Assembly: GCF_028771845.1 (NCBI RefSeq)
Contig: NZ_CP118270.1
Span: 5,208,001 to 5,272,000, forward strand
Source of the DNA: Paenibacillus marchantiae
Lineage (GTDB): Bacteria; Bacillota; Bacilli; Paenibacillales; Paenibacillaceae
Reading direction: 5' to 3'
Length of the DNA stretch: 64,000 bases
The notes beneath the pieces were generated by a model, which saw only the letters and a program-made list of their open reading frames with translations, ran no database searches and was not told where the DNA came from. The position numbers and the translations under genes are program-made. How positions within the stretch are numbered: the stretch's first letter is position 1; each line of letters opens with the position of its first letter. This document shows positions 37,083-45,651 of this stretch, piece after piece.

Positions 37083-37122
37083 AAGTGAAGCAAGTCACAG
37101 ACAATCTTAACAGATTCTCCAT
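37039..37122 (-). CDS. Candidate 27-residue leader peptide
   Basis: ATG at 37122 has a near-ideal AAGGGAGGTG eight bases upstream, itself 14 bases downstream of an extended -10. The peptide (27 residues, start MENLLRLSV, middle TCFTCAKP, end KRYFAWG) carries a CxxC pair. I recognise no homologue. It ends 77 bases before the CD3324 gene and overlaps one arm of a long-range inverted repeat, so it may be a regulatory leader peptide. Confidence 0.5.
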   Translation of the reverse strand: MENLLRLSVTCFTCAKPVLEKRYFAWG

Positions 37123-37150
37123 CAGTAAAGCACCTCCCTTTTACGTTGCC

Positions 37151-37159
37151 AGTATAGCA
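37151..37159 (-). promoter_or_regulatory. Extended -10 promoter for the leader peptide and CD3324 gene
   Basis: The minus strand reads TGCTATACT, an extended -10, 14 bases upstream of the AAGGGAGGTG site. No clear -35 is present, as is usual for extended -10 promoters. Confidence 0.4.
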
Positions 37160-37196
37160 TATTTCTAATTACTTCGGACCATCTCATGAACAATAG

Positions 37197-37415
37197 TTAG
37201 TCGCTCCTATGGATATATTTGATTAACTTAACCTTACGTGTATCGATGTCGAATGTAATAAACTCCTTCGCATTTGGAGGATTGTGTGGACTAAACCATA
37301 ACTTGGTTGCGGCTTCTGAATTTTTTGATAATACTGAGTAATCGCCATTTGTATGGACGGATTAAGTAACGTCAAAGATACCCTTACCTATCAAGTTTCC
37401 CAATGGTTGATTTTT
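37197..37415 (-). pseudogene. Decayed remnant of an unrecognised gene (C-terminal part)
   Basis: A frame closing at 37197 is open for 54 codons and reads like real protein, including 'KLWFSPHNPPNAKEF' and 'FDIDTRKVKLIKYIHRSD'. One TAA (37362-37364) separates it from 17 more plausible codons in the same frame ('QPLGNLIGKGIFDVT'), before another TAA at 37416-37418. No start codon or ribosome site fits. I take it as the tail of a degraded gene. It lies in the otherwise gene-poor 36962-37489 interval. Confidence 0.45.
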
Positions 37416-37489
37416 TTAACACAAGTCAACGACAAGTCGCTTGGGAGTTTATTTTATAAACCGTATAATCATAAGCAGAGGTGACGTTG

Positions 37490-38602
37490 ATGAACGAAAT
37501 TAATTTAGCATCGATCCTTGTAGCAAAACGCAGAGAAAAAGGATTAACACAGGATGCGGTTGCTGCATTTATCGGTGTTTCCAAAGCGTCTGTTTCCAAG
37601 TGGGAAACGGGACAAAGCTATCCTGACATCACATTTCTGCCACGGCTTGCGGCCTATTTTAATATTAGCATTGATGAATTGATGGGTTATTCCCCGCAAA
37701 TGGAGCAGTCGGACATCGCAAAGCTTTACACCCGACTGGCCAATGATTTTGCTGCCCTTCCTTTTGATGAGGTAATCGCTGAATGTACGGCGATCATCAA
37801 AAAATATTACGCCTGCTTTCCGCTTTTATTGCAAATGGTTAAGCTGTACACCAATCACTTCACGCTGGCGAGAACACAAGAGCAAAAAGAGACTCTTCTT
37901 AACGAAAGCGTGACCCTGTGTGAACGGATTCAGGGCGAAAGTGGCGATATGCACCTTTCCAACGATGCGATTTTGTATCAATCGGTTTGTTGTTTGGCGT
38001 TAAGGAGCCCGCAGCGGGTCTTCGATTTACTTGGGGAGACTGTCCGGCCCGTGATGCCAAAGGGTGTGTTAATTTCACAGGCATATCAGCTTATGGGCAA
38101 CATCGGCAAAGCCAAAGAAACCTTGCAGGCTGAACTGTATCAACACGTAATGGCAGTCTTTCAAGGGCTACTGAACGTCCTACAACTAAATATTAATAAT
38201 ATCGAAAAAGCCGAAGCAGCTTTTATGAGAGCGTCCGATTTTGCACGGATTTTTGATATGAAACGGCTAAATCCCAACAATGTCATTCTGCTTTACGCAC
38301 TAGGCGCTCATCTATATTGCGTGAACAAATCACCCGAAAAATCGATTGAACTACTTGAAAAATATGTGGAAACCTGCATGGAAGGATTCTTTCCTTTTGA
38401 GCTTCATGGAGATTCCTTTTTTGATCTGATTGATCCGTGGCTGAAAGATTTCGACGTCGCCGCTCCCCGCAGCGAGCAGGTTATAAAGAATAGCATGATG
38501 AGGGATGTGCTGATGAATCCAGCATTCGATTCTTTATGTGAAGTTCCCGAATATCAACGACTAGTTCAGAAAATGAATCATTTTTTAGAAGAAACATGTT
38601 AA
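37490..38602 (+). CDS. XRE-family helix-turn-helix regulator with a TPR-like C-terminal domain
   Basis: A 370-residue cytosolic protein. Residues 5-60 form a classic XRE domain ('LVAKRREKGLTQDAVAAF', 'VSKASVSKWETGQSYPD'). The rest is all-helical with repeat-like 'KAEAAFMRASDFARIF' text, probably TPR, as in peptide- or protein-sensing regulators. The start at 37490 has GAGG seven bases upstream; an in-frame GTG at 37481 lies on that site. It is followed 15 bases later by a hydrolase gene, so the two may be co-transcribed. Confidence 0.82.
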   Translation: MNEINLASILVAKRREKGLTQDAVAAFIGVSKASVSKWETGQSYPDITFLPRLAAYFNISIDELMGYSPQMEQSDIAKLYTRLANDFAALPFDEVIAECTAIIKKYYACFPLLLQMVKLYTNHFTLARTQEQKETLLNESVTLCERIQGESGDMHLSNDAILYQSVCCLALRSPQRVFDLLGETVRPVMPKGVLISQAYQLMGNIGKAKETLQAELYQHVMAVFQGLLNVLQLNINNIEKAEAAFMRASDFARIFDMKRLNPNNVILLYALGAHLYCVNKSPEKSIELLEKYVETCMEGFFPFELHGDSFFDLIDPWLKDFDVAAPRSEQVIKNSMMRDVLMNPAFDSLCEVPEYQRLVQKMNHFLEETC

Positions 38603-38617
38603 TTGGAGGTTATGGGA

Positions 38618-39541
38618 ATGAACGAAAAACTAATCATTGGCAAAGAAACGAATTATCCTCTAAATGGAATTTTGTCACTGCCGGAGGATTGCTCATCAAA
38701 AGTTCCGGCAGTGGTACTAGTACATGGCTCTGGCCCTGCAGATATGGATGAAAAGGTGGGGAATAACTTCCCTTTTAAAGACCTCGCCGAAGGGTTGTCA
38801 GACAAAGGAATCGCCGTGCTGCGATATGACAAAAGAACATTCGTCTATGGAAAAGAAATGAAAAACGATACCGGCTTATCCGTTAAAGAAGAAACGATTG
38901 AAGATGCTATCCTCGCAGCAGATTTATTGCGCAAAGACCCACGTATTGATACCAACCAAATATTCATTATAGGTCATAGTTTAGGCGGGATGTTAGCTCC
39001 ACGAATTGATGCAGAAGGTGGACATTTTGCTGGGATCATTATTATGGGTGGGTCTCCACGCAAGTTAGAAGAGATTCTAATGGATCAAAACAACGATGTT
39101 TTAGACTCATTAAATAAGTTTTTGAAAATGATTGCGAAGAAACAAATAGCAGCACTATCAGCTAAGTTTGATAAAATTTATAAATTAAGTGATGAAGAAG
39201 CGAAATCAACTGTGGTTTTGGGGAAATATTCTAGAGCCTTCTACTTCAAAGAGATGGGAGAACATCCCTCCATTAATTACCTTAACGTATTAGATAAACC
39301 CGTACTCATTTTGCAAGGAGATCAAGATTTCCATGTATCCGTAGACAAAGATTTTAAGGTTTACAAAGACCTATTGGGTGAAAAACCAAACGTAACGTTT
39401 AAACTTTATCCCAACTTAAATCATTTATTTATGCCAGCTGTTTATGGAGAAATATTAAAAATGAAAAAAGAGTACAAAGTTGCACAACATGTAGATAAGA
39501 ACGTGATCAATGACATTTCCGAATGGATTCATTCAATTTAG
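38618..39541 (+). CDS. Alpha/beta hydrolase (dienelactone hydrolase/S9-like)
   Basis: A 307-residue cytosolic enzyme. 'VVLVHGSGPADMDE' supplies the oxyanion region, 'FIIGHSLGGMLAP' the nucleophile serine, 'LILQGDQDF' the aspartate and 'LYPNLNHLF' the histidine. The substrate is unknown. The start at 38618 has GGAGG eight bases upstream; two nearer in-frame starts overlap that site. Likely in an operon with the preceding regulator. It converges on the APH pseudogene with only 17 bases between. Confidence 0.82.
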   Translation: MNEKLIIGKETNYPLNGILSLPEDCSSKVPAVVLVHGSGPADMDEKVGNNFPFKDLAEGLSDKGIAVLRYDKRTFVYGKEMKNDTGLSVKEETIEDAILAADLLRKDPRIDTNQIFIIGHSLGGMLAPRIDAEGGHFAGIIIMGGSPRKLEEILMDQNNDVLDSLNKFLKMIAKKQIAALSAKFDKIYKLSDEEAKSTVVLGKYSRAFYFKEMGEHPSINYLNVLDKPVLILQGDQDFHVSVDKDFKVYKDLLGEKPNVTFKLYPNLNHLFMPAVYGEILKMKKEYKVAQHVDKNVINDISEWIHSI

Positions 39542-39558
39542 GAAAAAGCCATCAATAA

Positions 39559-40440
39559 TCAGTAACTGACTGATTTCTTCAATACTTCTATACTTTCCTG
39601 AAGGAACGATTGATTTCTTTCAACTCCTCTGTTTTTACACCAAACAACGGCACTGAAAGCATCATAGAAATTATAAAACGGCAATACGATTTCGAGATTT
39701 AACATGTTCCGAATGGTTTGATAACCTTCGAAGTACGGGGACTTCGTTCTCGGGTTTACTTCCCAAATATATCTATTGATTTTAGTAAAGTCTATTTCAG
39801 AGGAGCCACCCCGAGCACTCTCAAAATCAATAATGCCAGTAACCTTGTTACCATTCACCAATATATTTCCAGGTCGAAAATCCATATGTACCAAACAGGG
39901 TCCGTCAGGATCAGGTAAAGCAGAGAACACGCCATCAAAATGAAGAATACATCGTTCATACAATGCTGGTTCGAGGAGCTCTTTGCAGGGCTCTTTCCAC
40001 TTTTCAAAATTATTTTTGATATGTAGTCTCCAATTATTTTGGTCAAGAATATTAAATCCATCGGTTGAATGGTATCCATATCCTGGAGTTTTTACCTCAT
40101 GAAGCATTGCATGATATACACCCATTTGAAAAGATAGCTTTTCATCCATATTTTCTGAACAAGGCACCCCTTGAATTGCAGAGAGAAGCAATGCTCCAGT
40201 ATTACTTTCATCCCCATACCAAATGTCCAATACCTTAGGAACAGGTATGACGTCCTTCAATATTTCAAGCATCTGAAATTAGCGAAATAGCTTATCCTTG
40301 TTATATGGAATCTTAACATATACGTCTTCTCCACTACGAAGAGTAAGTTTATATACATCAGAACTAAATGATTCCGGAACATTTTCAATATTCAAGACAT
40401 TCAATTTCAGCTTTTCTATAACGTTTAGAATGGAACTCAT
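39559..40440 (-). pseudogene. Aminoglycoside phosphotransferase-family kinase interrupted by one in-frame stop
   Basis: A start ATG at 40440 behind AAAGGAGG opens 53 codons ending 'YVKIPYNKDKLFR', then a TAA (40279-40281), then the same frame continues 'FQMLEILKDVIPVPKVL' to 39559. The joined text is an APH fold: N-lobe with the VKI strand, Brenner motif 'LVHMDFRPGNILV' and 'IIDFES'. The rest is intact, so the break looks recent, for example CAA or GAA to TAA. A sequencing error cannot be excluded. Family members phosphorylate antibiotics or small metabolites. The 237-residue downstream part alone lacks the ATP-binding N-lobe. Confidence 0.8.
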
Positions 40441-40470
40441 GTAGCGCCTCCTTTATTTGCGTTCAAATAT

Positions 40471-40506
40471 AAATCAGCGAGCCCTTTTGATGTGGCTCGC
40501 TGATTT
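40471..40506 (-). terminator. Terminator of the LysR gene
   Basis: Perfect 13-base arms (40471-40483 and 40494-40506) followed on the minus strand by TATATTTG. It lies 93 bases past the LysR stop and upstream of the APH pseudogene. The U-run is weak. Confidence 0.6.
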
Positions 40507-40598
40507 TATGGGATCTTATATTAACATATTTATCCTGCAGTTGGCTAAAGAAATTACAGAAAAAGCGGATATAATGCTGCTAAACAGCGATCAATTCT

Positions 40599-41471
40599 TT
40601 ACTTTTTCAAGCTTTCCATAAAATCGTGCAGTGCGTTGGATACCCACTTTTTCGGATGAAGAACGAGTTGAATTTCGAGTTGAAGCTCTGCATGTTCAAG
40701 GGGTAAGGCTTTCAGCTCCCCCCGCTCGATTTCTTCCATTACAGCCATTTGCGGCAGAATCGAAATACCCTCACCTGACTTAATACTTCTTTTGATCGCT
40801 TCCGGATTGCCAAGTTCCAGACCGATCCGATAAGGGATTGAATTTGCGCGAAGCACTCTTTCAAGCAGCTGCCTGTAATTACAGGTATCTTCAGGCATGA
40901 TCCATTCCATATCCTTTAGATCATTCAATTCAATCTGCGTTTTGGCGATCAGCGGATGCTGCGGATGGACGATCAGCAAAAGCGGTTCTTGGCGAATGGT
41001 AATCCACTGCAAAGCCGGATCGCTCGAATCATCTGCGAGAATAAGTCCAATATCGGCTTCACCTTCCCTGACCTGATGCAAAATTAACCCCTCACGATTC
41101 GTATGCAGTCGTATGTTCAGATCCGGGTATTCCTTACGGGTGGCTTGCATATATGGAGGTAAAAAGTAAGAAGCGATAGAGTCCATCGTACCGATCGTTA
41201 AGGAGCCACCACCCTGCTTCGCCATTTTTTCCTTGGACTGCTCAAACAATTCCAACATCTGTCCGGCAAGCTTGAACAGCTCTTCCCCGGCAGAAGTCAG
41301 ACGAATCTTGTTATTGCTATAGCGTTCAAACAGTTTGACTTGATATGCTTTTTCCAGCTTCTGAATTTGCGTAGTAACACTGGATTGTGCATAACCCAGC
41401 ACCTCTGCAGCTCTGGTGAAGCTCTCGCGAATTGCGACTTCTCTAAACGTCTGAAGATAGATTAAATCCAA
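40599..41471 (-). CDS. LysR-family transcriptional regulator
   Basis: A 290-residue regulator. The N-terminal winged helix reads 'LIYLQTFREVAIRESFTRAA' and 'YAQSSVTTQIQKLEKAYQVK'; the rest is the periplasmic-binding-like effector domain ('LTIGTMDSIASYFLPPYM', 'GEADIGLIL'). The start is taken as TTG at 41471, because GAGGTG lies six bases upstream and LysR proteins begin at this point; an ATG 13 codons earlier has no site. It is divergent from a dapA-like gene that it may control. Confidence 0.85.
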   Translation of the reverse strand: MDLIYLQTFREVAIRESFTRAAEVLGYAQSSVTTQIQKLEKAYQVKLFERYSNNKIRLTSAGEELFKLAGQMLELFEQSKEKMAKQGGGSLTIGTMDSIASYFLPPYMQATRKEYPDLNIRLHTNREGLILHQVREGEADIGLILADDSSDPALQWITIRQEPLLLIVHPQHPLIAKTQIELNDLKDMEWIMPEDTCNYRQLLERVLRANSIPYRIGLELGNPEAIKRSIKSGEGISILPQMAVMEEIERGELKALPLEHAELQLEIQLVLHPKKWVSNALHDFMESLKK

Positions 41472-41582
41472 CTTGCTCACCTCATCGAAAATATTGATGA
41501 CAACTATCATTTGTTATAGGTAACTGTGATGCTGGTTCCTATGTTACATTAGTTTCAATATAACGGGAAGAGGTAGTTGATT

Positions 41583-42479
41583 ATGATGAACGAACAACAT
41601 GTTCAAGGAATTTATATACCGGTAATTGCCCCTTTTACGGATGACCACAAACTCGACATTGAATCGTATCGCAAATATGTTACCCATCTTGCCAAACACG
41701 ACATTCAGGGATTGGTCGTAAACGGCACGACAGGAGAATCTCCGACTGTCTCCTGGGATGAAGTAAAGCAGATGGTGGAAGTAACGAAAGAGATTTTGAT
41801 AAGTCTGAACAAAACCATTCCCCTCGTCGTGGGAACAGGAACCAATGATACCTATTCGACGGTTCATCGGACCGAAATGGCCGCTGAATTAGGAGCAGAT
41901 GCTGCTCTGGTGGTCACTCCTTATTACAACAGACCGACGCAAGAAGGAATTCTTGAGCATTTTTCCAACGCGTCCCGGACAGGATTGCCGATTCTAGTCT
42001 ATGAGATTCCGGCTCGAACCGGTAGTCGCATGACCTTGGATACAATGAGAAAAGTCATGGATCTGGATGGGGTTATTGGCCTGAAGGACAGCACTGGCGG
42101 TTTGGATCTGCTGCTGGCGCTAACCCAATATGAGACGAAGCCTGTACTTTGCGGCGAGGATGCGTATTTCCATGCGATGCTATGTCAAGGTGCCGCAGGC
42201 GGGATGGTGGCCTCTGCCAATATTCATACCCAAAGGTATGTGGACGTGTATCAACGCTTTGTATCTGGTGACGTGAATGCATCAAGAGACAGCTTTAAGC
42301 AACTGCAACCGCTGATTAGTGACGTGTTTGCAGAGCCTGCTCCAGCCTCGATCAAATGGTGGCTGGCTCAGCAACAGCTGATTGCTTCTGCAAAACTGCG
42401 TCTGCCGCTGACTGCCGCATCGGAAAAAGCAAAACAAAGGTTGTCGGATACACTCGCAGAGATGGTCATACCTTCTTAA
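41583..42479 (+). CDS. 4-hydroxy-tetrahydrodipicolinate synthase (DapA) family aldolase
   Basis: A 298-residue TIM-barrel enzyme. The Schiff-base lysine is K168 in 'VIGLKDSTGG'; the catalytic tyrosines are in 'TPYYNRPTQ' and 'VYEIPARTGS'; 'VNGTTGESPTVS' binds the pyruvate carboxylate. Canonical members condense pyruvate with aspartate semialdehyde in lysine synthesis. No other lysine gene is near and a LysR gene is divergent, so this could be a paralogue with another aldehyde partner. The start at 41583 follows GAGG. Confidence 0.85.
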   Translation: MMNEQHVQGIYIPVIAPFTDDHKLDIESYRKYVTHLAKHDIQGLVVNGTTGESPTVSWDEVKQMVEVTKEILISLNKTIPLVVGTGTNDTYSTVHRTEMAAELGADAALVVTPYYNRPTQEGILEHFSNASRTGLPILVYEIPARTGSRMTLDTMRKVMDLDGVIGLKDSTGGLDLLLALTQYETKPVLCGEDAYFHAMLCQGAAGGMVASANIHTQRYVDVYQRFVSGDVNASRDSFKQLQPLISDVFAEPAPASIKWWLAQQQLIASAKLRLPLTAASEKAKQRLSDTLAEMVIPS

Positions 42480-42551
42480 ACAAGCGCATATCTTGCTACG
42501 ATTTATGTATATATCCAGTCTGATTTATTGAGACATCATGGAATGAAAATC

Positions 42552-42594
42552 AAAAAACAACCAGTATGGATAACATCTATACTGGTTGTTTTAA
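42552..42594. terminator. Bidirectional terminator between the dapA-like and acetyltransferase genes
   Basis: Perfect 12-base arms (42556-42567 and 42579-42590) with A6 on the left and TTTTAATTTT on the right, so it can end transcripts from both convergent genes. Confidence 0.75.
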
Positions 42595-42676
42595 TTTTAA
42601 ACAGAGGTCTCCAGACGGAGAACGAGATATTGCCAATTCATCATTCATCAGGGAATGCTGATCATTACTTTGAATA

Positions 42677-43891
42677 TTAAAAGTAATCCGAAAAGTAAGG
42701 CGCCTGCTGCTCAATAGCATCTTCTAACAAATCAAGCGTTTCTGGATCACATTTAATACGGCCAATCTTATGCAAATACTCAGGACGCTTATAACCTAAC
42801 AACATGGTCGTCATGGTTTGGATACTTATGCTATCTTCACTACGTCGACTTTGACTCCGAATTACTCTTCCGCTTCCATTCGGTTCAATCTGTAGAGTAA
42901 ATGTGCCTTGATTCCAAGACAGCAACGGATCTTGCAACGTAAACGTCCACTCTCTATCCATCGCTGCGGGTTTGAACGGATATTTTGAGATAAATTGCTC
43001 AATGTCCACGATCCGTGCCATAAAGTAAGGTGAAATGGTTTCCTTAATATCCGCATCTTCCAGCAAAAAGGCAAGCTGTTCATCGGTATGAATATTGCCT
43101 ACCACTTTAGATATCATTGAAAAATGCGCACTAATGAAATTCCACAGTCCACTTCGTGCCTCTTCATGAATGAAGATCATATCTTTGACGTGGAACACTT
43201 CTTCTTCAATCCAATATAAAATGTAGCCCTCCGGTTGACCGTCTTCTCCATAATAGACAGCTGCAGTTAAATCATCTGAATCCCATCGCCAATACTCACT
43301 CCACGCCAGTTCTTTCCGCAGCATGGCTCCATGGGTTTGCATTGAAAAGCGTTCATAAGCCACCTTCACATCTTCGCTGTCGGGTTCTACACGTGCCACA
43401 TCACCAGGAACAGGTTTGTTTTTGGGTAATTGGAAGTCTTGAACCTCAAACACGATTTTATCAGAAATGATCTCCCACCCTTTACGGCGATAATACGGTA
43501 TGGAGTAAGGATACAAGTAAGAAATGGATTGTTGCTGTTCACGCATATTGGTGAGAGCTTGCAGCAGCAGTTTATTCATTAAGCCTTGACCCGAATATTC
43601 CGGAAAAGTCCCCACACCAGTGACGCCACCCATAGCGTATGTTTCGTTAAATATCCGAACTTCAAATGGATATATGGATACCTGAGAAATCAGTTTTTCT
43701 CCATCGAACCATCCAAGTACATCTGCTTGTTGTAAGACAGGTGATTTTTCATGGAGAATTTCGCTTTCTTTCCAGCCATGTTTGTGAAGATCATTATGAG
43801 TAACTTGAAATACATAGCGTAACAGTTGACTATATTGTTCTAAATGTGATAAGTCTACTTTTTTCATTTTTAAATTTTGCTTACGATGCAT
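42677..43891 (-). CDS. Eis-like GNAT N-acetyltransferase
   Basis: A 404-residue protein. The first GNAT domain carries the acetyl-CoA motif 'GGVTGVGTFPEYSGQGLMNK'. A second, degenerate GNAT domain and a C-terminal sterol-carrier-like fold ('FTLQIEPNGSG', 'TMTTMLLGYKRPEYL') complete the Eis architecture and its usual length of about 400. Eis proteins acetylate amines, including aminoglycosides in some species. The start follows GGGAG. Not obviously in an operon. Confidence 0.82.
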   Translation of the reverse strand: MHRKQNLKMKKVDLSHLEQYSQLLRYVFQVTHNDLHKHGWKESEILHEKSPVLQQADVLGWFDGEKLISQVSIYPFEVRIFNETYAMGGVTGVGTFPEYSGQGLMNKLLLQALTNMREQQQSISYLYPYSIPYYRRKGWEIISDKIVFEVQDFQLPKNKPVPGDVARVEPDSEDVKVAYERFSMQTHGAMLRKELAWSEYWRWDSDDLTAAVYYGEDGQPEGYILYWIEEEVFHVKDMIFIHEEARSGLWNFISAHFSMISKVVGNIHTDEQLAFLLEDADIKETISPYFMARIVDIEQFISKYPFKPAAMDREWTFTLQDPLLSWNQGTFTLQIEPNGSGRVIRSQSRRSEDSISIQTMTTMLLGYKRPEYLHKIGRIKCDPETLDLLEDAIEQQAPYFSDYF

Positions 43892-43977
43892 GCCAGTTAT
43901 TCTCCCTTGGTTTTAAATTATATTATTTACCAATTGCTGCAGAATAATGCTGGCTCTGATCTAGATCAAGATAATTA

Positions 43978-45153
43978 TTAAGATCTTGTTTTTACCTCTC
44001 TAAGTTTCCCTGTCGAATCTCTAAGGATAATATCCAGAAACTTATGTGCTGCATTATGTGAGAAGCTGAGCTTAAGATTCATATCAGACTCCAGTGTTGC
44101 TTTAGAGCTATATGCAAACATTTTTTTCTCGTAGTGCTCTAAAGCCGTTTTTAGATCGCTGTGATTAGCAAGAGATAAGCCTAACTCAGCTGCATCAAGC
44201 ATGGCAATATTCGCTCCTTTTCCTGCAAATGGAGACATTAAATGCGCAGAATCTCCTATGAGAGTGACCCCGTCCTTATGCGTCCAGCTGTAGTCGATTG
44301 GCAACATATAGATTCTACGAGGCAACATCTCGCCATCAGAATAACGAATGTAATTTTTCAAGTCATCACTCCAATCGGATAATAATTGGAGCAGAGATTC
44401 TTTTGCCATTGTTGGTTGTTCAAATTTAATACCGCAATTATCCAGCCATTCTTTTTCAATCCTGAAAGCCAAATAAACTCGGATGCGGCCGTCACCATTA
44501 AGCTGAGCCATAATCGCTTTTTGATCTTGGAATGCAAACATACTCCCTTTCCCGTTGAATTCAGCTAAATCTGGGTGAATTTCATCAACATTTGATATCC
44601 CCATCTCAACCGCGCTTATTCCTGTGTAGATCGGCTGCACATCCGAGAGAAACTCGCGAACTCTTGAAAAGGCACCGTCAGCACCAACAACAAGATCTAC
44701 AAGTTCTGTATGCTCATTCTCAAAATGCAACTCAAGCTGACCGTTGTCTAGTGAATTTATACTTTTTAGATGATGGCCCCATTTTATTGTGTTTGGTTCA
44801 ATAGAATCCAATAACAATTTGCGAAGTACGCCACGATCTATCTCAGGTCTATGGTTATCTTCGGGACCTGATATTTCGTCCCAATAGACTTTTCCGGTTT
44901 TATCCAGAAGCCTTAAGTCTTGGCCTTCATAACGAGCATTCACTTCGAATTCTTTTATCAGTCCAGCTACCTCCAATGCATATTGACCTGACTCAGGATG
45001 CATATCAAGTGTGCCGCCTTGTTGACGAGAGTTGGAGGATGGTTCACGCTCATATACAGTAGCTTTCATTCCATTTTGCTGCAGAATTCGAGCAAGCGTT
45101 AATCCAGAAGGACCTCCACCAATGATAGCAATACGGGCATTTTTATTTGACAT
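43978..45153 (-). CDS. FAD-dependent monooxygenase, TetX/PHBH-like
   Basis: A 391-residue flavoprotein. The N-terminal 'IAIIGGGPSGLTLARILQ' binds the ADP part of FAD, 'VVGADGAFSRVREF' is the DG motif, and 'LIGDSAHLMSPFAGKGAN' binds FAD ribityl phosphate. These are class A hydroxylases; the layout resembles tetracycline-modifying TetX-type enzymes, but the substrate cannot be read from sequence. The start at 45153 follows AAGGGAG; the longer TTG frame overlaps that site. A Fur box lies about 90 bases upstream. Confidence 0.85.
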   Translation of the reverse strand: MSNKNARIAIIGGGPSGLTLARILQQNGMKATVYEREPSSNSRQQGGTLDMHPESGQYALEVAGLIKEFEVNARYEGQDLRLLDKTGKVYWDEISGPEDNHRPEIDRGVLRKLLLDSIEPNTIKWGHHLKSINSLDNGQLELHFENEHTELVDLVVGADGAFSRVREFLSDVQPIYTGISAVEMGISNVDEIHPDLAEFNGKGSMFAFQDQKAIMAQLNGDGRIRVYLAFRIEKEWLDNCGIKFEQPTMAKESLLQLLSDWSDDLKNYIRYSDGEMLPRRIYMLPIDYSWTHKDGVTLIGDSAHLMSPFAGKGANIAMLDAAELGLSLANHSDLKTALEHYEKKMFAYSSKATLESDMNLKLSFSHNAAHKFLDIILRDSTGKLREVKTRS

Positions 45154-45241
45154 AAGAAAATCTCCCTTCAATCATATTAATAGTTAAGATAAATAAAATG
45201 CCGTCAAACGTATTATTATTTACCTGTAAACAATAATAATT

Positions 45242-45260
45242 GATAAAGATTATCATTGTC
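45242..45260. promoter_or_regulatory. Fur box, 17/19 match
   Basis: GATAAAGATTATCATTGTC matches GATAATGATTATCATTATC at 17 of 19 positions. It lies 89 bases upstream of the FAD monooxygenase start. The rest of 45154-45651 (about 500 bases) is AT-rich and holds only this box and the barstar terminator. Confidence 0.6.
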
Positions 45261-45589
45261 AAATGTTAACGTGATAATGTCTATATCTTAGAATACTAAC
45301 GTTTGTTTTAAAAATCATGCTAGAATTAAGCGAAACGAACCATTTTGTCTATTCATTTGACCTGAAGCTGATAAATTATCGCTTTGGTTCCTTTATCCAA
45401 TTTAAATGCTACTCATGTGCTCATAAAATATTTCATATTATAATCTGTTTTATTGTAAACTAGTTAACTAAATTACATGAACAAAAATGCTATTCACAAT
45501 CCGTTTAAACACATTATGTCTTCTGCTTATAAAAAATCCAGACATGTGTTGATCTTCTCATTTGGGACAAGATTTCGTACCAACAAAAC

Positions 45590-45615
45590 AAAAAAAAGCC
45601 GCTAAAATAGCGACT
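45590..45615 (-). terminator. Terminator of the barnase/barstar operon
   Basis: AGCCGCTA (45597-45604) and TAGCGACT (45608-45615) pair with one mismatch; the minus strand then has a T8 run. It lies 37 bases past the barstar stop. Confidence 0.7.
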
Positions 45616-45651
45616 TTCAATGGGTCCATCTTATTGCCTCGCACCAAGTAA

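Noticed and set aside
43957..43968. Palindrome TGATCTAGATCA between the FAD monooxygenase and the acetyltransferase
   Set aside because: It is short and lies about 70 bases upstream of the acetyltransferase start with no promoter elements; chance is likely.
43978..45153. Calling the FAD monooxygenase a tetracycline-resistance enzyme
   Set aside because: Only the general class A flavin hydroxylase motifs are visible, and the upstream Fur box points to another role.
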